The notes beneath the pieces were generated by a model. That model was given only the letters and a program-made list of their open reading frames with translations, made no database searches and was not told the origin of the DNA. This document shows positions 7,558 to 15,584 of a stretch of DNA of 17,008 nucleotides, piece by piece. The translations under genes were made by a program, and so were the position numbers. The stretch spans positions 1 through 17,008 of the forward strand of contig JAJECB010000267.1 of assembly GCA_022822245.1 (NCBI GenBank). The letters run 5' to 3'. The first letter of the stretch is position 1, and each line of letters opens with the position of its first letter. Origin of the DNA: Gammaproteobacteria bacterium. Its GTDB lineage: Bacteria > Pseudomonadota > Gammaproteobacteria > HK1.

Positions 7558-8841
7558 ATGAAGGTGACTCAGTCTACCGAGATCCGGGATAAGTTCTTGA
7601 GCGTGACCGCATTTCGCGACATCATTTCCATGCTTGAAAAGGTCCTCGAATCCAACGGAGGAAGAGTCGAAAGGGGCCGTATGGAGATAAATCACTCCCA
7701 TGGAAATCGTCGGGGTATGGTTTACAATGAATGGACTGAATTTCCGTCAAAGTACGAGACTGAAATATGGAACCATATCAAAGCAAGTCACGGTTTTGAT
7801 TTCGACCTTTCCATATGGGGAAAGTTTTCCGAAGATCATTTCAGAGACATGCATGGTATCAGACTCGAGATCGAAATGCGCAAACAACTCCCAATGCATC
7901 TTGTGCATGAAAGAAGAACCAGGATTTCACTCTCCCCCATGCCAGTATCGCTCGACGCGCATTCCACTCCGGGCGCTTGGAATTTTTTCGAAGAAGCAGT
8001 GGAAATTCTGGAAGTGATCGAAGGGACGCACGGGGGGATCCGAATTCATTCCGGTTCGATACCTGACGAATACACCGTAAGGGCGCTTCGTCGAGGAAAA
8101 TACGAGTCAGCGTTTCCGGCATTCTACCGATACCCCGTGGGCACCATAAGTTGTTCGTGGAACGTCACGCTGGCCCATTCCCGGGGTGATCCTGCTCAAT
8201 GCCGTGCCCAGGCGAGGTGGCTCCGATGGATAGGTGATTGCGCTGACAAGGGCGTTGTTCTCGTGGAAGGTAGCGCGAGCGCCCTGTATATGGCGGCGAC
8301 GAGGCTCGACGTCGGCAGTGCGGAACGGGTGCGACGGGTGCGACTTGCTGCCGAAAACGACGATGCCGTGGAATGGACCGATAGGATTGCTCGAGCATTG
8401 GCGGCATACGAACTCGGGGGCCGGTACCGTGACGACGGCGACGACGAGGCGGCGAGATGGTTTCACCGCGCCGCAGAGGACGGAGAGGACTGTGCTCAGA
8501 ACGATCTTGGCGATATGTACGCCAATGGCAGAGGCGTTCCTCGGGACGATATTCGGGCGTTGATATGGTTCCGGCGCTCGGCCGTGCAGGATAACGATAC
8601 TGCCCAGATGAATTTGGGAATCATGTATTTCCTGGGTCGCGGCGTGTCTCGGGACTACGCCAAGGCGGCACGATGGTTCCGGCGCTCGGCCGAACAGAAC
8701 AATGATGTCGCCCAAGCAGTTCTGGGGACCATGTATGCCAAAGGCCTTGGCGTTGCCCGGGACGACGGGGAAGCGGCCAAGTGGTTCCTGCGCGTCGCCA
8801 AGTCACAAGAAGATCTGCGCGCATGGAGCGAATACTTGTGA
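7558..8841 (+). CDS. Sel1-repeat protein with unrecognised N-terminal domain
   Basis: 427 residues. The ATG at 7558 has AGGGGA just upstream. The C-terminal part is a run of Sel1-like tetratricopeptide-type repeats: a degenerate one at about 281-308, then 313-348, 349-384 and 385-420, with the usual A-x-x-x-L-G-x-M-Y-x-x-G-x-G-V-x-x-D and A-x-x-W-F-R-R-S-A pattern. These usually bind partner proteins. Residues 1-270 match no family I recognise; they are rich in aromatic and charged residues (YNEWTEFPSKYETEIW, SIWGKFSEDHF) and look globular. No signal peptide or membrane helix is seen. The first 600 bases are much lower in GC and use different codons from the neighbours, a sign of recent transfer. 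Confidence 0.7.
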   Translation: MKVTQSTEIRDKFLSVTAFRDIISMLEKVLESNGGRVERGRMEINHSHGNRRGMVYNEWTEFPSKYETEIWNHIKASHGFDFDLSIWGKFSEDHFRDMHGIRLEIEMRKQLPMHLVHERRTRISLSPMPVSLDAHSTPGAWNFFEEAVEILEVIEGTHGGIRIHSGSIPDEYTVRALRRGKYESAFPAFYRYPVGTISCSWNVTLAHSRGDPAQCRAQARWLRWIGDCADKGVVLVEGSASALYMAATRLDVGSAERVRRVRLAAENDDAVEWTDRIARALAAYELGGRYRDDGDDEAARWFHRAAEDGEDCAQNDLGDMYANGRGVPRDDIRALIWFRRSAVQDNDTAQMNLGIMYFLGRGVSRDYAKAARWFRRSAEQNNDVAQAVLGTMYAKGLGVARDDGEAAKWFLRVAKSQEDLRAWSEYL

Positions 8842-8902
8842 TGGAAGCCAAGGGAACGTCCATGAGCTCGAACCTGTTACCCTGACCGCAGGAGGACCTG
8901 AC

Positions 8903-9055
8903 ATGACATTGGACCGAATATTCGAGTCCGCACCGTGGGAAGAAACGGAAACATGTTTCAGGAGAGACTATTGCGGTGAACGGGGAATGCAGGATCAGGA
9001 TGACGAATTTTTGTCCAGGCGCACAAGGATATTTACTGCCAGTTGTGCAAACTGA
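8903..9055 (+). CDS. Possible 50-residue hypothetical protein
   Basis: ATG 8903 is preceded by GGAGG at 8891-8895 with 7-nt spacing, a good ribosome site. The product starts MTLDRIFESAPWEETETCFR, contains three cysteines and ends SCAN. It lies 61 bp after the Sel1-repeat gene on the same strand and shares its low GC content, so it may belong to the same acquired unit. No family recognised. It could instead be a non-coding remnant. Confidence 0.4.
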   Translation: MTLDRIFESAPWEETETCFRRDYCGERGMQDQDDEFLSRRTRIFTASCAN

Positions 9056-9108
9056 AAAGGTAGGGAATAGATGTCGGGCTTCGGACCGGGACAGGCGTCC
9101 GTTCCGGG

Positions 9109-10545
9109 CTAAGGTGCGAGCTCCCGAGGTCGCCGCGATGGGGAGATGTCCCCATCTTCGATCGACATCTGCGGCGCCTTCGGTGTGGATGAGCCCGAAC
9201 TTGAGCTTGTCCTCGAGCCGGTGGAAGTTGCCCCGGATGTTGACGGTGACCCTGACTGGGGATTGTCGGGCGGCCTCTGACGGACGGCGATGGTCTTGGC
9301 GACCAGCCGCCGGGCTCGCACCGTTTCCTCGTGCTCGAAAGCGGGGCGATAAGCCGAGATCTCGTCCGCCGACAGACCTTCGGCGCGGCAATGACCGGCC
9401 CACTGATCCTCGATGACCTCCAGCATGGAGCTCAGGGTCTCGCGGGCGCGATCCCGGCTCAACTCGAAATAGAGTGCCGCGTCGATCGCGGCCTCGATGG
9501 ACGCGGCGGTGCCGTATTCTTCGCTGATCCCCGTCTTCAGGCTCCGGTGTCGCTCGGGCTTCGGATTGATGTCGAACGCGGGCGCGAGCGTCCAACGGCC
9601 GGAGGAGACATGGAGAAAGCCGTGATTCTTCAGGTGGTCATCGTTGTTCGATACGAGGATCGTGAAGAGCAACCGGCGGTAGAGCTCCGCCATCTGGCGC
9701 TCGGGCGCGTGTCCATGCGCGGAGAGGCGGTCGACGATGTCGGTATAGTAGCCCTCGCGTGCTTCGGTCCCGAGGAACGAACGGGCCGACAGATACGGTA
9801 TGCGGTCGTCGCCGCAGCGGTCGAAGCGTCGAACGATCGCGACCGGCCGCTCGTCATGTGCCAATTCGAGCCGTGCTCGAGCCGCATTGAGCCCGGCCGC
9901 ACGTGCGAGGTTCAAGGTCGCCACCTCGACCCGCTCGACCGAGCGGGTGTCCCGTGCCGACGTGAACTTGGCGATCGCCAGATGTCCGCCGTCGTCGAAG
10001 TCCGACTTCGGACGCCGGCCTCCGAGCGAGCCGACGACGGGGGCCAGTGCGCTTACCGCCAATCCTCCGACATCTGCGCCGAGCTCGTACGCCGCTGCCC
10101 ATTCGCGCAGCACTTCCAGGTCTTCAAGGCGCGGAGGCGGGAGACTGCCCGCAGATTGCAGACGCCCGTCCTCGTCGGCAAAGCGCAGCGCCCCCTGCCG
10201 GGTCGCGTCGCTGGCCAGCAGCAGGAAGTCCAGCTCGCTCGGCGGACTCCGCAGGGCCTTGCGCAGGATGCCCCGTCCCCAACTGTCGGAGGCTCCATCG
10301 GAAATGGCCCCCGGCAGCGCAGACCGCACGGAGCCGCCCCGCCCCGAGTGCCAGAAGAACTGATCGCTCAACGGCAGTGTCGGCGACAGGGCGAAGGCAT
10401 CACCCCTGTCGAGCCAAGACTGCGCATACCGGAACATGCTGAATTGCCGGGGGCCGTCCACCTCGAACCTCAGCTCTCCCAAGGGAAGCCGATTCCGTCC
10501 CAGCGCGACGGAGATGGTCCTGCGTCTGGTTCGGTGTCGGGTCAT
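9109..10545 (-). CDS. HipA-family Ser/Thr kinase, toxin-like, without HipB
   Basis: 478 residues from ATG 10545. A TTG at 10626 would add 27 residues, but MTRHRTRRRTISVALGRN is the natural HipA-like beginning. The N-terminal subdomain is at about 10-95. The kinase core has the glycine loop GSLGGRRPKSD (172-182), K193 in LAIAKF, catalytic D302 in SNNDDHLKN and metal-binding D325 in APAFDINP, fitting D309 and D332 of E. coli HipA. The fold normally ends near residue 415 (FEHEETVRARRL). The last 50 or so residues are a Ser/Thr/Pro-rich tail unlike the family, possibly from a late frameshift or fused downstream DNA. No HTH (HipB-like) gene lies upstream in 10546-10777, where I see nothing, so the usual antitoxin and autorepressor is missing. 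Confidence 0.8.
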   Translation of the reverse strand: MTRHRTRRRTISVALGRNRLPLGELRFEVDGPRQFSMFRYAQSWLDRGDAFALSPTLPLSDQFFWHSGRGGSVRSALPGAISDGASDSWGRGILRKALRSPPSELDFLLLASDATRQGALRFADEDGRLQSAGSLPPPRLEDLEVLREWAAAYELGADVGGLAVSALAPVVGSLGGRRPKSDFDDGGHLAIAKFTSARDTRSVERVEVATLNLARAAGLNAARARLELAHDERPVAIVRRFDRCGDDRIPYLSARSFLGTEAREGYYTDIVDRLSAHGHAPERQMAELYRRLLFTILVSNNDDHLKNHGFLHVSSGRWTLAPAFDINPKPERHRSLKTGISEEYGTAASIEAAIDAALYFELSRDRARETLSSMLEVIEDQWAGHCRAEGLSADEISAYRPAFEHEETVRARRLVAKTIAVRQRPPDNPQSGSPSTSGATSTGSRTSSSSGSSTPKAPQMSIEDGDISPSRRPRELAP

Positions 10546-10777
10546 CGGCACGCGGTCGGGGAACGGCACCTTTCTTGCCGGACATGCGGGAAGGGTCGGC
10601 GCATCAATCGGGCAGGTCGCTGGCAATCGTGGCCGGGGCGATGCTCCCCCTCAACATAGCGCCAGCTCCAAGGAAATGGAACATGCCCCCGAGCGGGCTC
10701 CCGGATCAGGCACGAGGTCCGCGACCCCGTCAGCCACGTGTGCACCTGTAATCGGAACGCGGGACAGGAGACTCGAC

Positions 10778-10894
10778 ATGGCCGCATCCCGACGCGAGGC
10801 CCTCGCGCCGCGCCCGGCGACCTACCAAGACGTGCTCGACGTACCCGCGCACCACAAGGAACAAGCGGTCCGGGTGATGGTTGGTGAAGCATGA
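10778..10894 (+). pseudogene. N-terminal remnant of a second Uma2-like gene
   Basis: 38 codons from an ATG with AGGAG at 10766-10770. MAASRREALAPRPATYQDVL followed by DVPAHHKEQ matches the usual opening of Uma2 proteins (RPATY.DVL..P.H..aE.V.G). It then runs into VRVMVGEA and stops, so about 80 percent of the gene is missing. The stop overlaps the ATG of the next reading frame (ATGA at 10891-10894). It is evidently a deletion remnant. Confidence 0.5.
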
Positions 10895-11358
10895 GACCCG
10901 CCTCGCGCTCTTCCACGGGTTCGACTGGTCGAAGGGGGCGACAGGAGAGAAGGGCGTTTCCGCCCGCGCACAATCCCGGCCTGGGAATCGTGTTCATCTG
11001 CCTCGGGATGATGGCGGACGCAACCCACAACTCGATCGTGAAACAGCTCTCGGGCCGCTACGCGCTGCACGAGATCGTCTTCGTGCGCGCGACGGTGGCG
11101 CTGCTGTTCAGCCTCGCAATGCTGCGGTTCGAGGGAGGACTCCGCGCGTTGCGCACCCGGCACCTCGGCCCGCACATCGCGCGCGGGCTCTGCATGGTCG
11201 TCTCGAACATGGCGTTCTTCGGGGCGCTGGCGGCAGTCCCGCTCACCGATGCGACCGCGCTCTTCTTCGTCGCGCCGCTCTTCATCGCCCTGCTCTCCAT
11301 CCCCTTCCTCGGCGAAAGGGTGGACATCCTGCGGATTCCGGACGAAACTGGACACTGA
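10891..11358 (+). pseudogene. EamA/DMT-family transporter, cut off by IS21
   Basis: An inner-membrane drug/metabolite-type permease of which only the first half remains. The frame opens at 10891, but the real N-terminus is probably near LGIVFICLGMMADATHNSIV, the first helix. Four helices are recognisable up to FFVAPLFIALLSIPFLGERV, the usual end of the first EamA repeat. From about 11321 the sequence is IS DNA, adding ILRIPDETGH before a stop. Intact relatives have about 290-300 residues, so the second five-helix repeat is lost and transport is unlikely. Confidence 0.8.
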
Positions 11359-11425
11359 TTCCGGACCAAAGTGGACACTGATTCCGGTGGAAACTGGACA
11401 GTGATTGCGGTGGCGGGCCGACCAC
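11334..11425 (+). repeat. Four 23-bp tandem repeats at the IS21 left end
   Basis: Units start at 11334, 11357, 11380 and 11403. The first three share GATTCCGG, then A/T-rich AAA, then TGGACA; the fourth keeps GATTGCGGTGG and then diverges. Repeats of this kind at IS21 ends are IstA binding sites. A 7-bp inverted repeat, GGGGGTC/GACCCCC, at 11456-11470 lies between them and the transposase start. Confidence 0.75.
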
Positions 11426-11537
11426 GGCGGTCGGGATGTTCACCGGAACGGTTTGGGGGGTCTGACCCCCGGAGCTGAGCGACGCGGGACAACCCGCCGA
11501 CGGTGGGACCCTTTCTGGTTTTCGGGGAGGGACCACA

Positions 11538-12302
11538 GTGGCGAACCGGAGGTTGTCCATGCGCAAGGTACGAGAGGTTCTGCGGCTGTACCACGCCGCG
11601 GGAATGAGCATCCGGGCGATTGCCCGCAGCGTTGGGGTGTCGCCGACGACGGCAGGCGATTACGTGCGCCGCGCCGAGCTTGGGGGGCTGACCTGGCCGT
11701 TGCCCGAGTCGCTTGACGACGCGGCGCTTCAGCGCCGGTTGTTGATGTCGCCGGCGCCGCCGAAGGGCACGCCGCGCCCGTTGCCACAGTGGGGCGAGAT
11801 TCACCGCGAGCTTCGTCGCCAGGGGGTGACGCTCACGCTGCTGTGGCACGAGTACAAGGCGACCCACCCCGAGGGGCTGCAGTACAGCCAGTTCTGCGAG
11901 CGGTACCGTGCGTTCACCGGGACGATCGACGTGGTGATGCGCCAGGAGCATCGTGCGGGCGAGAAGATGTTCGTCGACTACGCCGGGCAGACCGTCGCGG
12001 TGGTGGACCGCGAGACCGGCGAGGAGCGTCAGGCGCAGGTGTTCGTCGCGGTGCTCGGAGCGTCGAGCTACACCTTCGCCGAGGCGACCTGGACGCAGAC
12101 CCTTCCCGACTGGACGGCATCGCATGTTCGCGCGTTCGAGTTCTTCGGGGGGTGTCCAGAGTTGGTGGTCCCGGACAATCTGCGCTCGGCCGTGAGCCGC
12201 GCCCATCGCTACGAACCGGACATCAATCCGACCTACCACGATCTTGCCCACCACTACGGTGTGGCGGTGCTGCCGGCGCGGGCCCGGCGGCCTCGGGACA
12301 AG
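11538..12302 (+). pseudogene. istA: IS21 transposase IstA, 5' part (interrupted)
   Basis: 255 codons from GTG 11538, which has GGGAGGGA upstream. The N-terminal HTH (MRKVREVLRLYHAAGMSIRA, then IARSVGVSPTTAGDYVRRAE) binds the IS ends. The DDE catalytic core follows, with D147 in FVDYAGQ and D213 in VVPDNLRSAV. The homologous frame stops at K255 of RARRPRDK. In the integrated state the frame then reads SLVS and stops at 12317. The catalytic Glu, in the conserved RDKAKVE motif, is at the other side of the inserted element, four codons after the break, so this fragment is catalytically dead. Confidence 0.9.
12297..12302. other. Left attachment-site core (GACAAG)
   Basis: The left boundary of the recombinase element. 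A short inverted repeat, ACAAG-TCT-CTTGT, covers 12298-12310. The crossover dinucleotide must be inside this 6-bp identity. Confidence 0.75.
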
Positions 12303-12311
12303 TCTCTTGTT

Positions 12312-13691
12312 TCATGACGCACCCTGTTCTGTTCGTGGGATTATGGACGGGGATTCGGCGGTCCCCGCCTCGTCTTGCCGTATCTGTTGGAACATCTCGC
12401 TGCCGCAGTTGGCCCGGTACATGCAGTACCGCCGTCCTTCGGTCGTGATGATTCCGCGTTCGATGCGGGGGTCGTTCTTCGCTCTTCCCAGAGTGCGGAC
12501 GGTTCCGGACGTAAGGCCGAGCTGCTCAGCCACTTCCGCGGCCGTGCTGAAGCCCTCATCGCGAAGCCGCTTCTTCTCGCGCTCCCGGAAGCTCGGCAAG
12601 CCGTACACCCGGCGGGTGTTGCGCAGACGCTTCGCAGTGTACGGCTCGCCCTTCCAGTTCCTGTGCCCCAGCCGGTTGAGCTCGCGGGCGGCGGCTTCAT
12701 CGGTGTGGGTGTTGAGCAACTGGTCGAGCACGGCGACCGTCTCGGGAGCAGTCTTGCGGATCTGTGCAATCAGTCTCGGCAAGTGGAGCGTTTCAAGGAC
12801 CAAGGACCGGCCTCCGCGCATGCGCAGCTCGATCGTTACCTCGTAGCCGTCGCGGGTCAGCGTCGCGTCCTCGATCAGGTGCCCGAGCAGCCGCTTGCGG
12901 TCGGTGTTCCCGGTTTCGGGAGCGTTCCATACCTGCTCGAAGTCGCGTGTCAGCTCCCGGATGCGTTCGACCTGGCGCTCGGAGAGTTCGCTATCGCGGG
13001 CCTCGGCGCGGACCTCTCGTTCCCGGCAGGCCTCCTCCAGGTCACGCAGCCGCTCGTTCCAGTGCGCTTCGAGCGCCGCCGCCACGAGCCGGTTGGCCGG
13101 GTCGACTTCGAAGAACCTGCGGCGCGCCAGATCGGCCTCGTAGCGGATGCCCTCGATGCGCCTGGCGCGTTGGGCATCGGCTTCGGCGAACTCCGCACCG
13201 ACCTGCTCCTGCACCGCGAGGGCGAGGTCGATGTTCTTGCGGTTCATCACGTCGATCACGAAGCGCGATATCCCGGCGTCGACCACATCACCGCGCACGC
13301 TCTGGCAAGTCTTTCGGCCATAACGGACCAACGGCTCCTTGCACACGTAGTGGTAGCAGGCCGGCGCGTCACGAGACGCACGAGCGTTTGCGTAGGTGGG
13401 ACTCATGCGCCGGCCGCAGTGGCCGCAGAGCACCCGCGACTGCAACAGCGCGGCCCCCTCGCGGGGCGCCGCGGTACGCAACCCCGACCCGAGGAACGCC
13501 CGGGCATTGCTCGCCATGGTGGCTTGATTGCGCAGGTACTCCTCCCAGTTGCCAGCGCCGGTCGGAACGTGCAGGATTTCGGCCGTTCCGAAAATGTCCT
13601 CTTCTTCTGTTCGTCTTCTTCGGAAACTCATTGAAAACTCGTCTTCTTCACGGCTTGTTGGCCCTCGGACCAGCCCTAATCGCCCCTGCAT
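12312..13691 (-). pseudogene. Large serine recombinase, C-terminal half
   Basis: The frame opens at 13691, but its first 48 codons are read through a small insertion. Homology starts at EEYLRNQATMASNARAF (residue 50). A zinc ribbon follows, with C89 and C92 (VLCGHC), C117 and C129, then DVVDAGISRFV. A long charged coiled-coil stretch is at about 160-250. The C-terminal domain at about 330-440 includes an HTH-like segment, FSTAAEVAEQLGLTSGTVRT. In an intact protein this half recognises the attachment-site DNA. Separated from the catalytic half it should not recombine DNA, unless the two pieces reassemble, which I consider unlikely. Joined with the N-terminal piece it would give about 710 residues, normal for this group. 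Confidence 0.85.
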
Positions 13692-13742
13692 GGTGCAATT
13701 TCAACCCGGCCGTTCTTCGTCTACTTCACGCCGTCGATAGCA
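13550..13742. mobile_element. 193-bp MITE-like insertion inside the recombinase gene
   Basis: Relatives read ...W-EEY... without a gap. Here, 193 bp plus a 6-bp duplication (ACTGGG on the minus strand; CCCAGT at 13544-13549 and 13743-13748) separates FIDW from EEYLRNQ. The ends form an imperfect inverted repeat: TGCCAGCGCCGG at 13550-13561 against TGCTATCGACGG read inward from 13742, 9 of 12 matching. It has no transposase and is less GC-rich than its surroundings. Three copies of TCGTCT[A/T]CTTC lie inside (13611, 13639, 13717). It adds 199 bp in all, which also shifts the frame. Confidence 0.6.
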
Positions 13743-14643
13743 CCCAGTCGATGAACCCCACATGGGCGCCCGGTATGCAGACGTCCCACTCGTCCATCGG
13801 CACGACGCGGACCCTGCCGGTCCCATCGCCTCGGTGCTGGACTCGGCTGCGACCGTAGACGAACGCACCGGCGTAGCGGGGGTTTCTCAGGATGCGTCCG
13901 ACTTGAGCGAAGCTCGGAAGCGCCCAGCGCAGCTCCCCGCGGGTCGGGCCGCTTCGCGGACGTGACGGCAGCACGATGCTCTCGCGGTGTATCCATTTCA
14001 CCACCGCCATCGCCGAGCCCCTGCGACGGAAGCTCTCGAAGACTTGACCGATGGCATCGACGATCGACCGGTCGGGGTCGAACATCACCTCGTCATCGTG
14101 GTCATAGGCCAGGCCGATCGGCAACAGCATCTTCAGGGCGCCGCGCGCCGCGGCGCTGCGCTGCCCGCCGAGCAGTCGCGCCTTGATCCCCTGAAGCTCA
14201 AACTCGGACATGGTCCCCTTCATGTTGAGCAATAGCTTGTCGTTGCTGTCGTTGGGGTCGTAGATGCCGGTCTCGTCGAGGATCAGCGTATCGGCGATGC
14301 CGGCGATGCGCAGCAGCTGATGCCAGTCGGCGTTGTCGCGCGCCAGGCGAGAGACTTCCAGGCCGAGCACGATCCCCACCTCTCCGGCGGCGGTGCGTGC
14401 CATGAGATCGCGGAAGCCGCTGCGGTTTGCGCTGTAGGCGCCCGATTTGCCCTGGTCGTCGTCGATCACCCGGATGCACTCCGCCGGCCAGCCCAGCGCC
14501 ATCGCCTTGCGGGTCAGCCCGTACTGTCGCCGTGCGCTCTCGGTGTTCTCCACAACCTGTCGAAGCGAGGACTGTCGCACATACAGGCAGGCCTCGCGTT
14601 CCAGATGGTGCGGTGCGACCTTGCGCGTGGCCGCCTCAGACAT
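13726..14643 (-). pseudogene. Large serine recombinase, N-terminal catalytic half
   Basis: 305 codons, of which the first 300 are native. The resolvase domain starts at about residue 17: YVRQSSLRQVVENTES holds the nucleophile S25, and LGLEVSRLARDNADWHQLL holds arginines R99 and R102 of the active site. The long helix TMSEFELQGIKARLLGG ends the domain. The recombinase domain follows, ending with RNPRYAGAFVYGR and HVGFIDW at residue 300. After that, VLSTA and a stop come from the small insertion. The start ATG at 14643 overlaps the preceding gene by 8 bp, implying coupled translation. The catalytic domain is complete, but the DNA-binding zinc-ribbon half is on a separate frame. Confidence 0.87.
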
Positions 14644-14935
14644 ATTGGTTCTCCCTGTTCTCCCGCACGCCCATCATGGATGCCGACGATGCCCTCAGCA
14701 GGCGTCGGACCTGGCTGGCGGCTTCGGCGATGACCGCATCGGCGAGCGACAGCTCCATCGAGACGGCCGGGGCGGGCGGCAGCCGCGGGCGGGGGGTGTT
14801 GCGCGCGCGCCCGGCGACGGACAGAGCGCCGCGCAGGCCGTGGAAGCGCAACGCGGCGATGGCATTGCTGTCCCCGCCCGACAGCCATTGCCGGCGCCAG
14901 ACCTCGTAGGTCTCGGAAGCGTCGTCGGGCATCAT
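14636..14935 (-). CDS. 99-residue hypothetical protein of the recombinase element
   Basis: Begins MMPDDASETYEVWRRQWLSG and ends MGVRENRENQYV. The middle is rich in Ala, Arg and Pro; the second half may form helices. No domain is recognised. Its ATG overlaps the HTH gene stop (ATGA) and its TGA overlaps the recombinase start by 8 bp, so it is locked between them in an operon. Proteins of about 100 residues in this position beside a similar HTH gene and recombinase are, from memory, a recurring arrangement, which suggests an accessory role in recombination or its control. Confidence 0.65.
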   Translation of the reverse strand: MMPDDASETYEVWRRQWLSGGDSNAIAALRFHGLRGALSVAGRARNTPRPRLPPAPAVSMELSLADAVIAEAASQVRRLLRASSASMMGVRENRENQYV

Positions 14936-15411
14936 GGTCCAGCTTCGAGCGGTTTTTTTTGAATCCGTTCGAGCGCCTTCTCGAGACCGCGCGGGTGAAC
15001 CGTGACGCCGAACTCGGCCTCGATGAGCGGGACCAGCCGGCGCGCTCCCACGCGTCCGTGCCGGGCTCTGTAATCGTCGACGAAGCGCAACATCTGCGGG
15101 GTGATCTTGTGCGGACCGCGCGGACCGCGCGGCGCCGGGATCAGCCCCTGCAGCCCGCCGCTGTCGAACGCCTTGACCATGCGGAAGCACGTGGGGCGGG
15201 ACACTCCGAACCGCGCCGCCGCCTGGGCGAGGGTGGCCTGGCCGATCCGGACCAGACGAACCATCTCGTAGCGCACCTGAAGCAGGTCGCGGGCATCGAA
15301 GAAGTCGCCGGCGGCGAACATCGGATCGCTGACGTTTTCCGGCGTCCGGTTGAGGGTTCCGGCCTTTCTGAGACGGTCGTGCTTCTCGGTCTGCTCGTGG
15401 TGGTCTGCCAT
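14932..15411 (-). CDS. Helix-turn-helix protein of the recombinase element
   Basis: 159 residues from ATG 15411. The HTH is at about 58-82 (TLAQAAARFGVSRPTCFRMV), after the conserved lead-in RTPENVSDPMF, DFFDARDLLQVRYEMVR. A Pro/Gly/Arg linker (PAPRGPRGPHKIT, 93-105) leads to a second winged-helix-like part, VPLIEAEFGVTVHPRGLEKAL. The layout is that of transposase-type homeodomain-like proteins lacking a catalytic domain, so a DNA-binding role at the attachment site or promoter is likely. An in-frame ATG at 15588 would add 59 residues and overlaps the preceding gene stop as ATGA. I prefer 15411 because a promoter-like sequence lies between the two starts and the extension looks non-conserved. 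Confidence 0.75.
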   Translation of the reverse strand: MADHHEQTEKHDRLRKAGTLNRTPENVSDPMFAAGDFFDARDLLQVRYEMVRLVRIGQATLAQAAARFGVSRPTCFRMVKAFDSGGLQGLIPAPRGPRGPHKITPQMLRFVDDYRARHGRVGARRLVPLIEAEFGVTVHPRGLEKALERIQKKPLEAGP

Positions 15412-15440
15412 GGTCGGACAGTCCCTCGCATGTGTTCCAT

Positions 15441-15473
15441 ATATTAGTACGCTAACTGTTTCATCCGAGTCAA
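15441..15473 (-). promoter_or_regulatory. Likely promoter of the recombinase operon
   Basis: On the minus strand, TTGACT (15468-15473) is followed after 18 bp by TACTAATAT (15441-15449), in an unusually AT-rich stretch. The expected start of transcription would leave a leader of about 25 bases before ATG 15411. Just inside the transcript, GGAC-T-GTCC sits beside a weak GAGGG ribosome site. Confidence 0.45.
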
Positions 15474-15523
15474 TGGCGAGCCGTGGTGTTTGTGCAATAT
15501 ATATCCCATATAACTGAGTATTG

Positions 15524-15538
15524 TGGCATCTGATGCCA
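15524..15538. promoter_or_regulatory. 15-bp palindrome upstream of the operon promoter
   Basis: TGGCATC-T-GATGCCA, with perfect 7-bp arms. It lies about 50 bp upstream of the -35 box of the recombinase operon and is a plausible binding site for the element HTH protein. No second copy was noticed. Confidence 0.35.
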
Positions 15539-15584
15539 TGCAGCACCATCTCCTCGCGCCCTAATTTCTGATCATATTGCGCCA

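Noticed and set aside
5260..7701. A very long open frame (about 813 codons) on the minus strand across the propeller and dehydratase genes
   Set aside because: It is the complement of two well-supported plus-strand genes with intact motifs. Its translation is Arg/Pro/Asp/Val-rich and lacks any domain, the usual shadow in high-GC DNA.
13611..13730. Repeats TCGTCT[A/T]CTTC inside the 193-bp insert as a CRISPR-like array
   Set aside because: There are only three short imperfect copies, with spacing that is not regular, and no cas genes.
13544..13748. A group II or group I intron splitting the recombinase gene
   Set aside because: The insert can be bounded to begin GTGC, but then it ends in GG rather than AC or AT, and there is no domain V-like hairpin. 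A 6-bp duplication with inverted ends fits a MITE-like insertion better.
12312..14643. A natural two-subunit recombinase or a programmed frameshift
   Set aside because: The break comes from a 199-bp addition with a direct duplication, not a slippery site, and relatives are continuous at this point.
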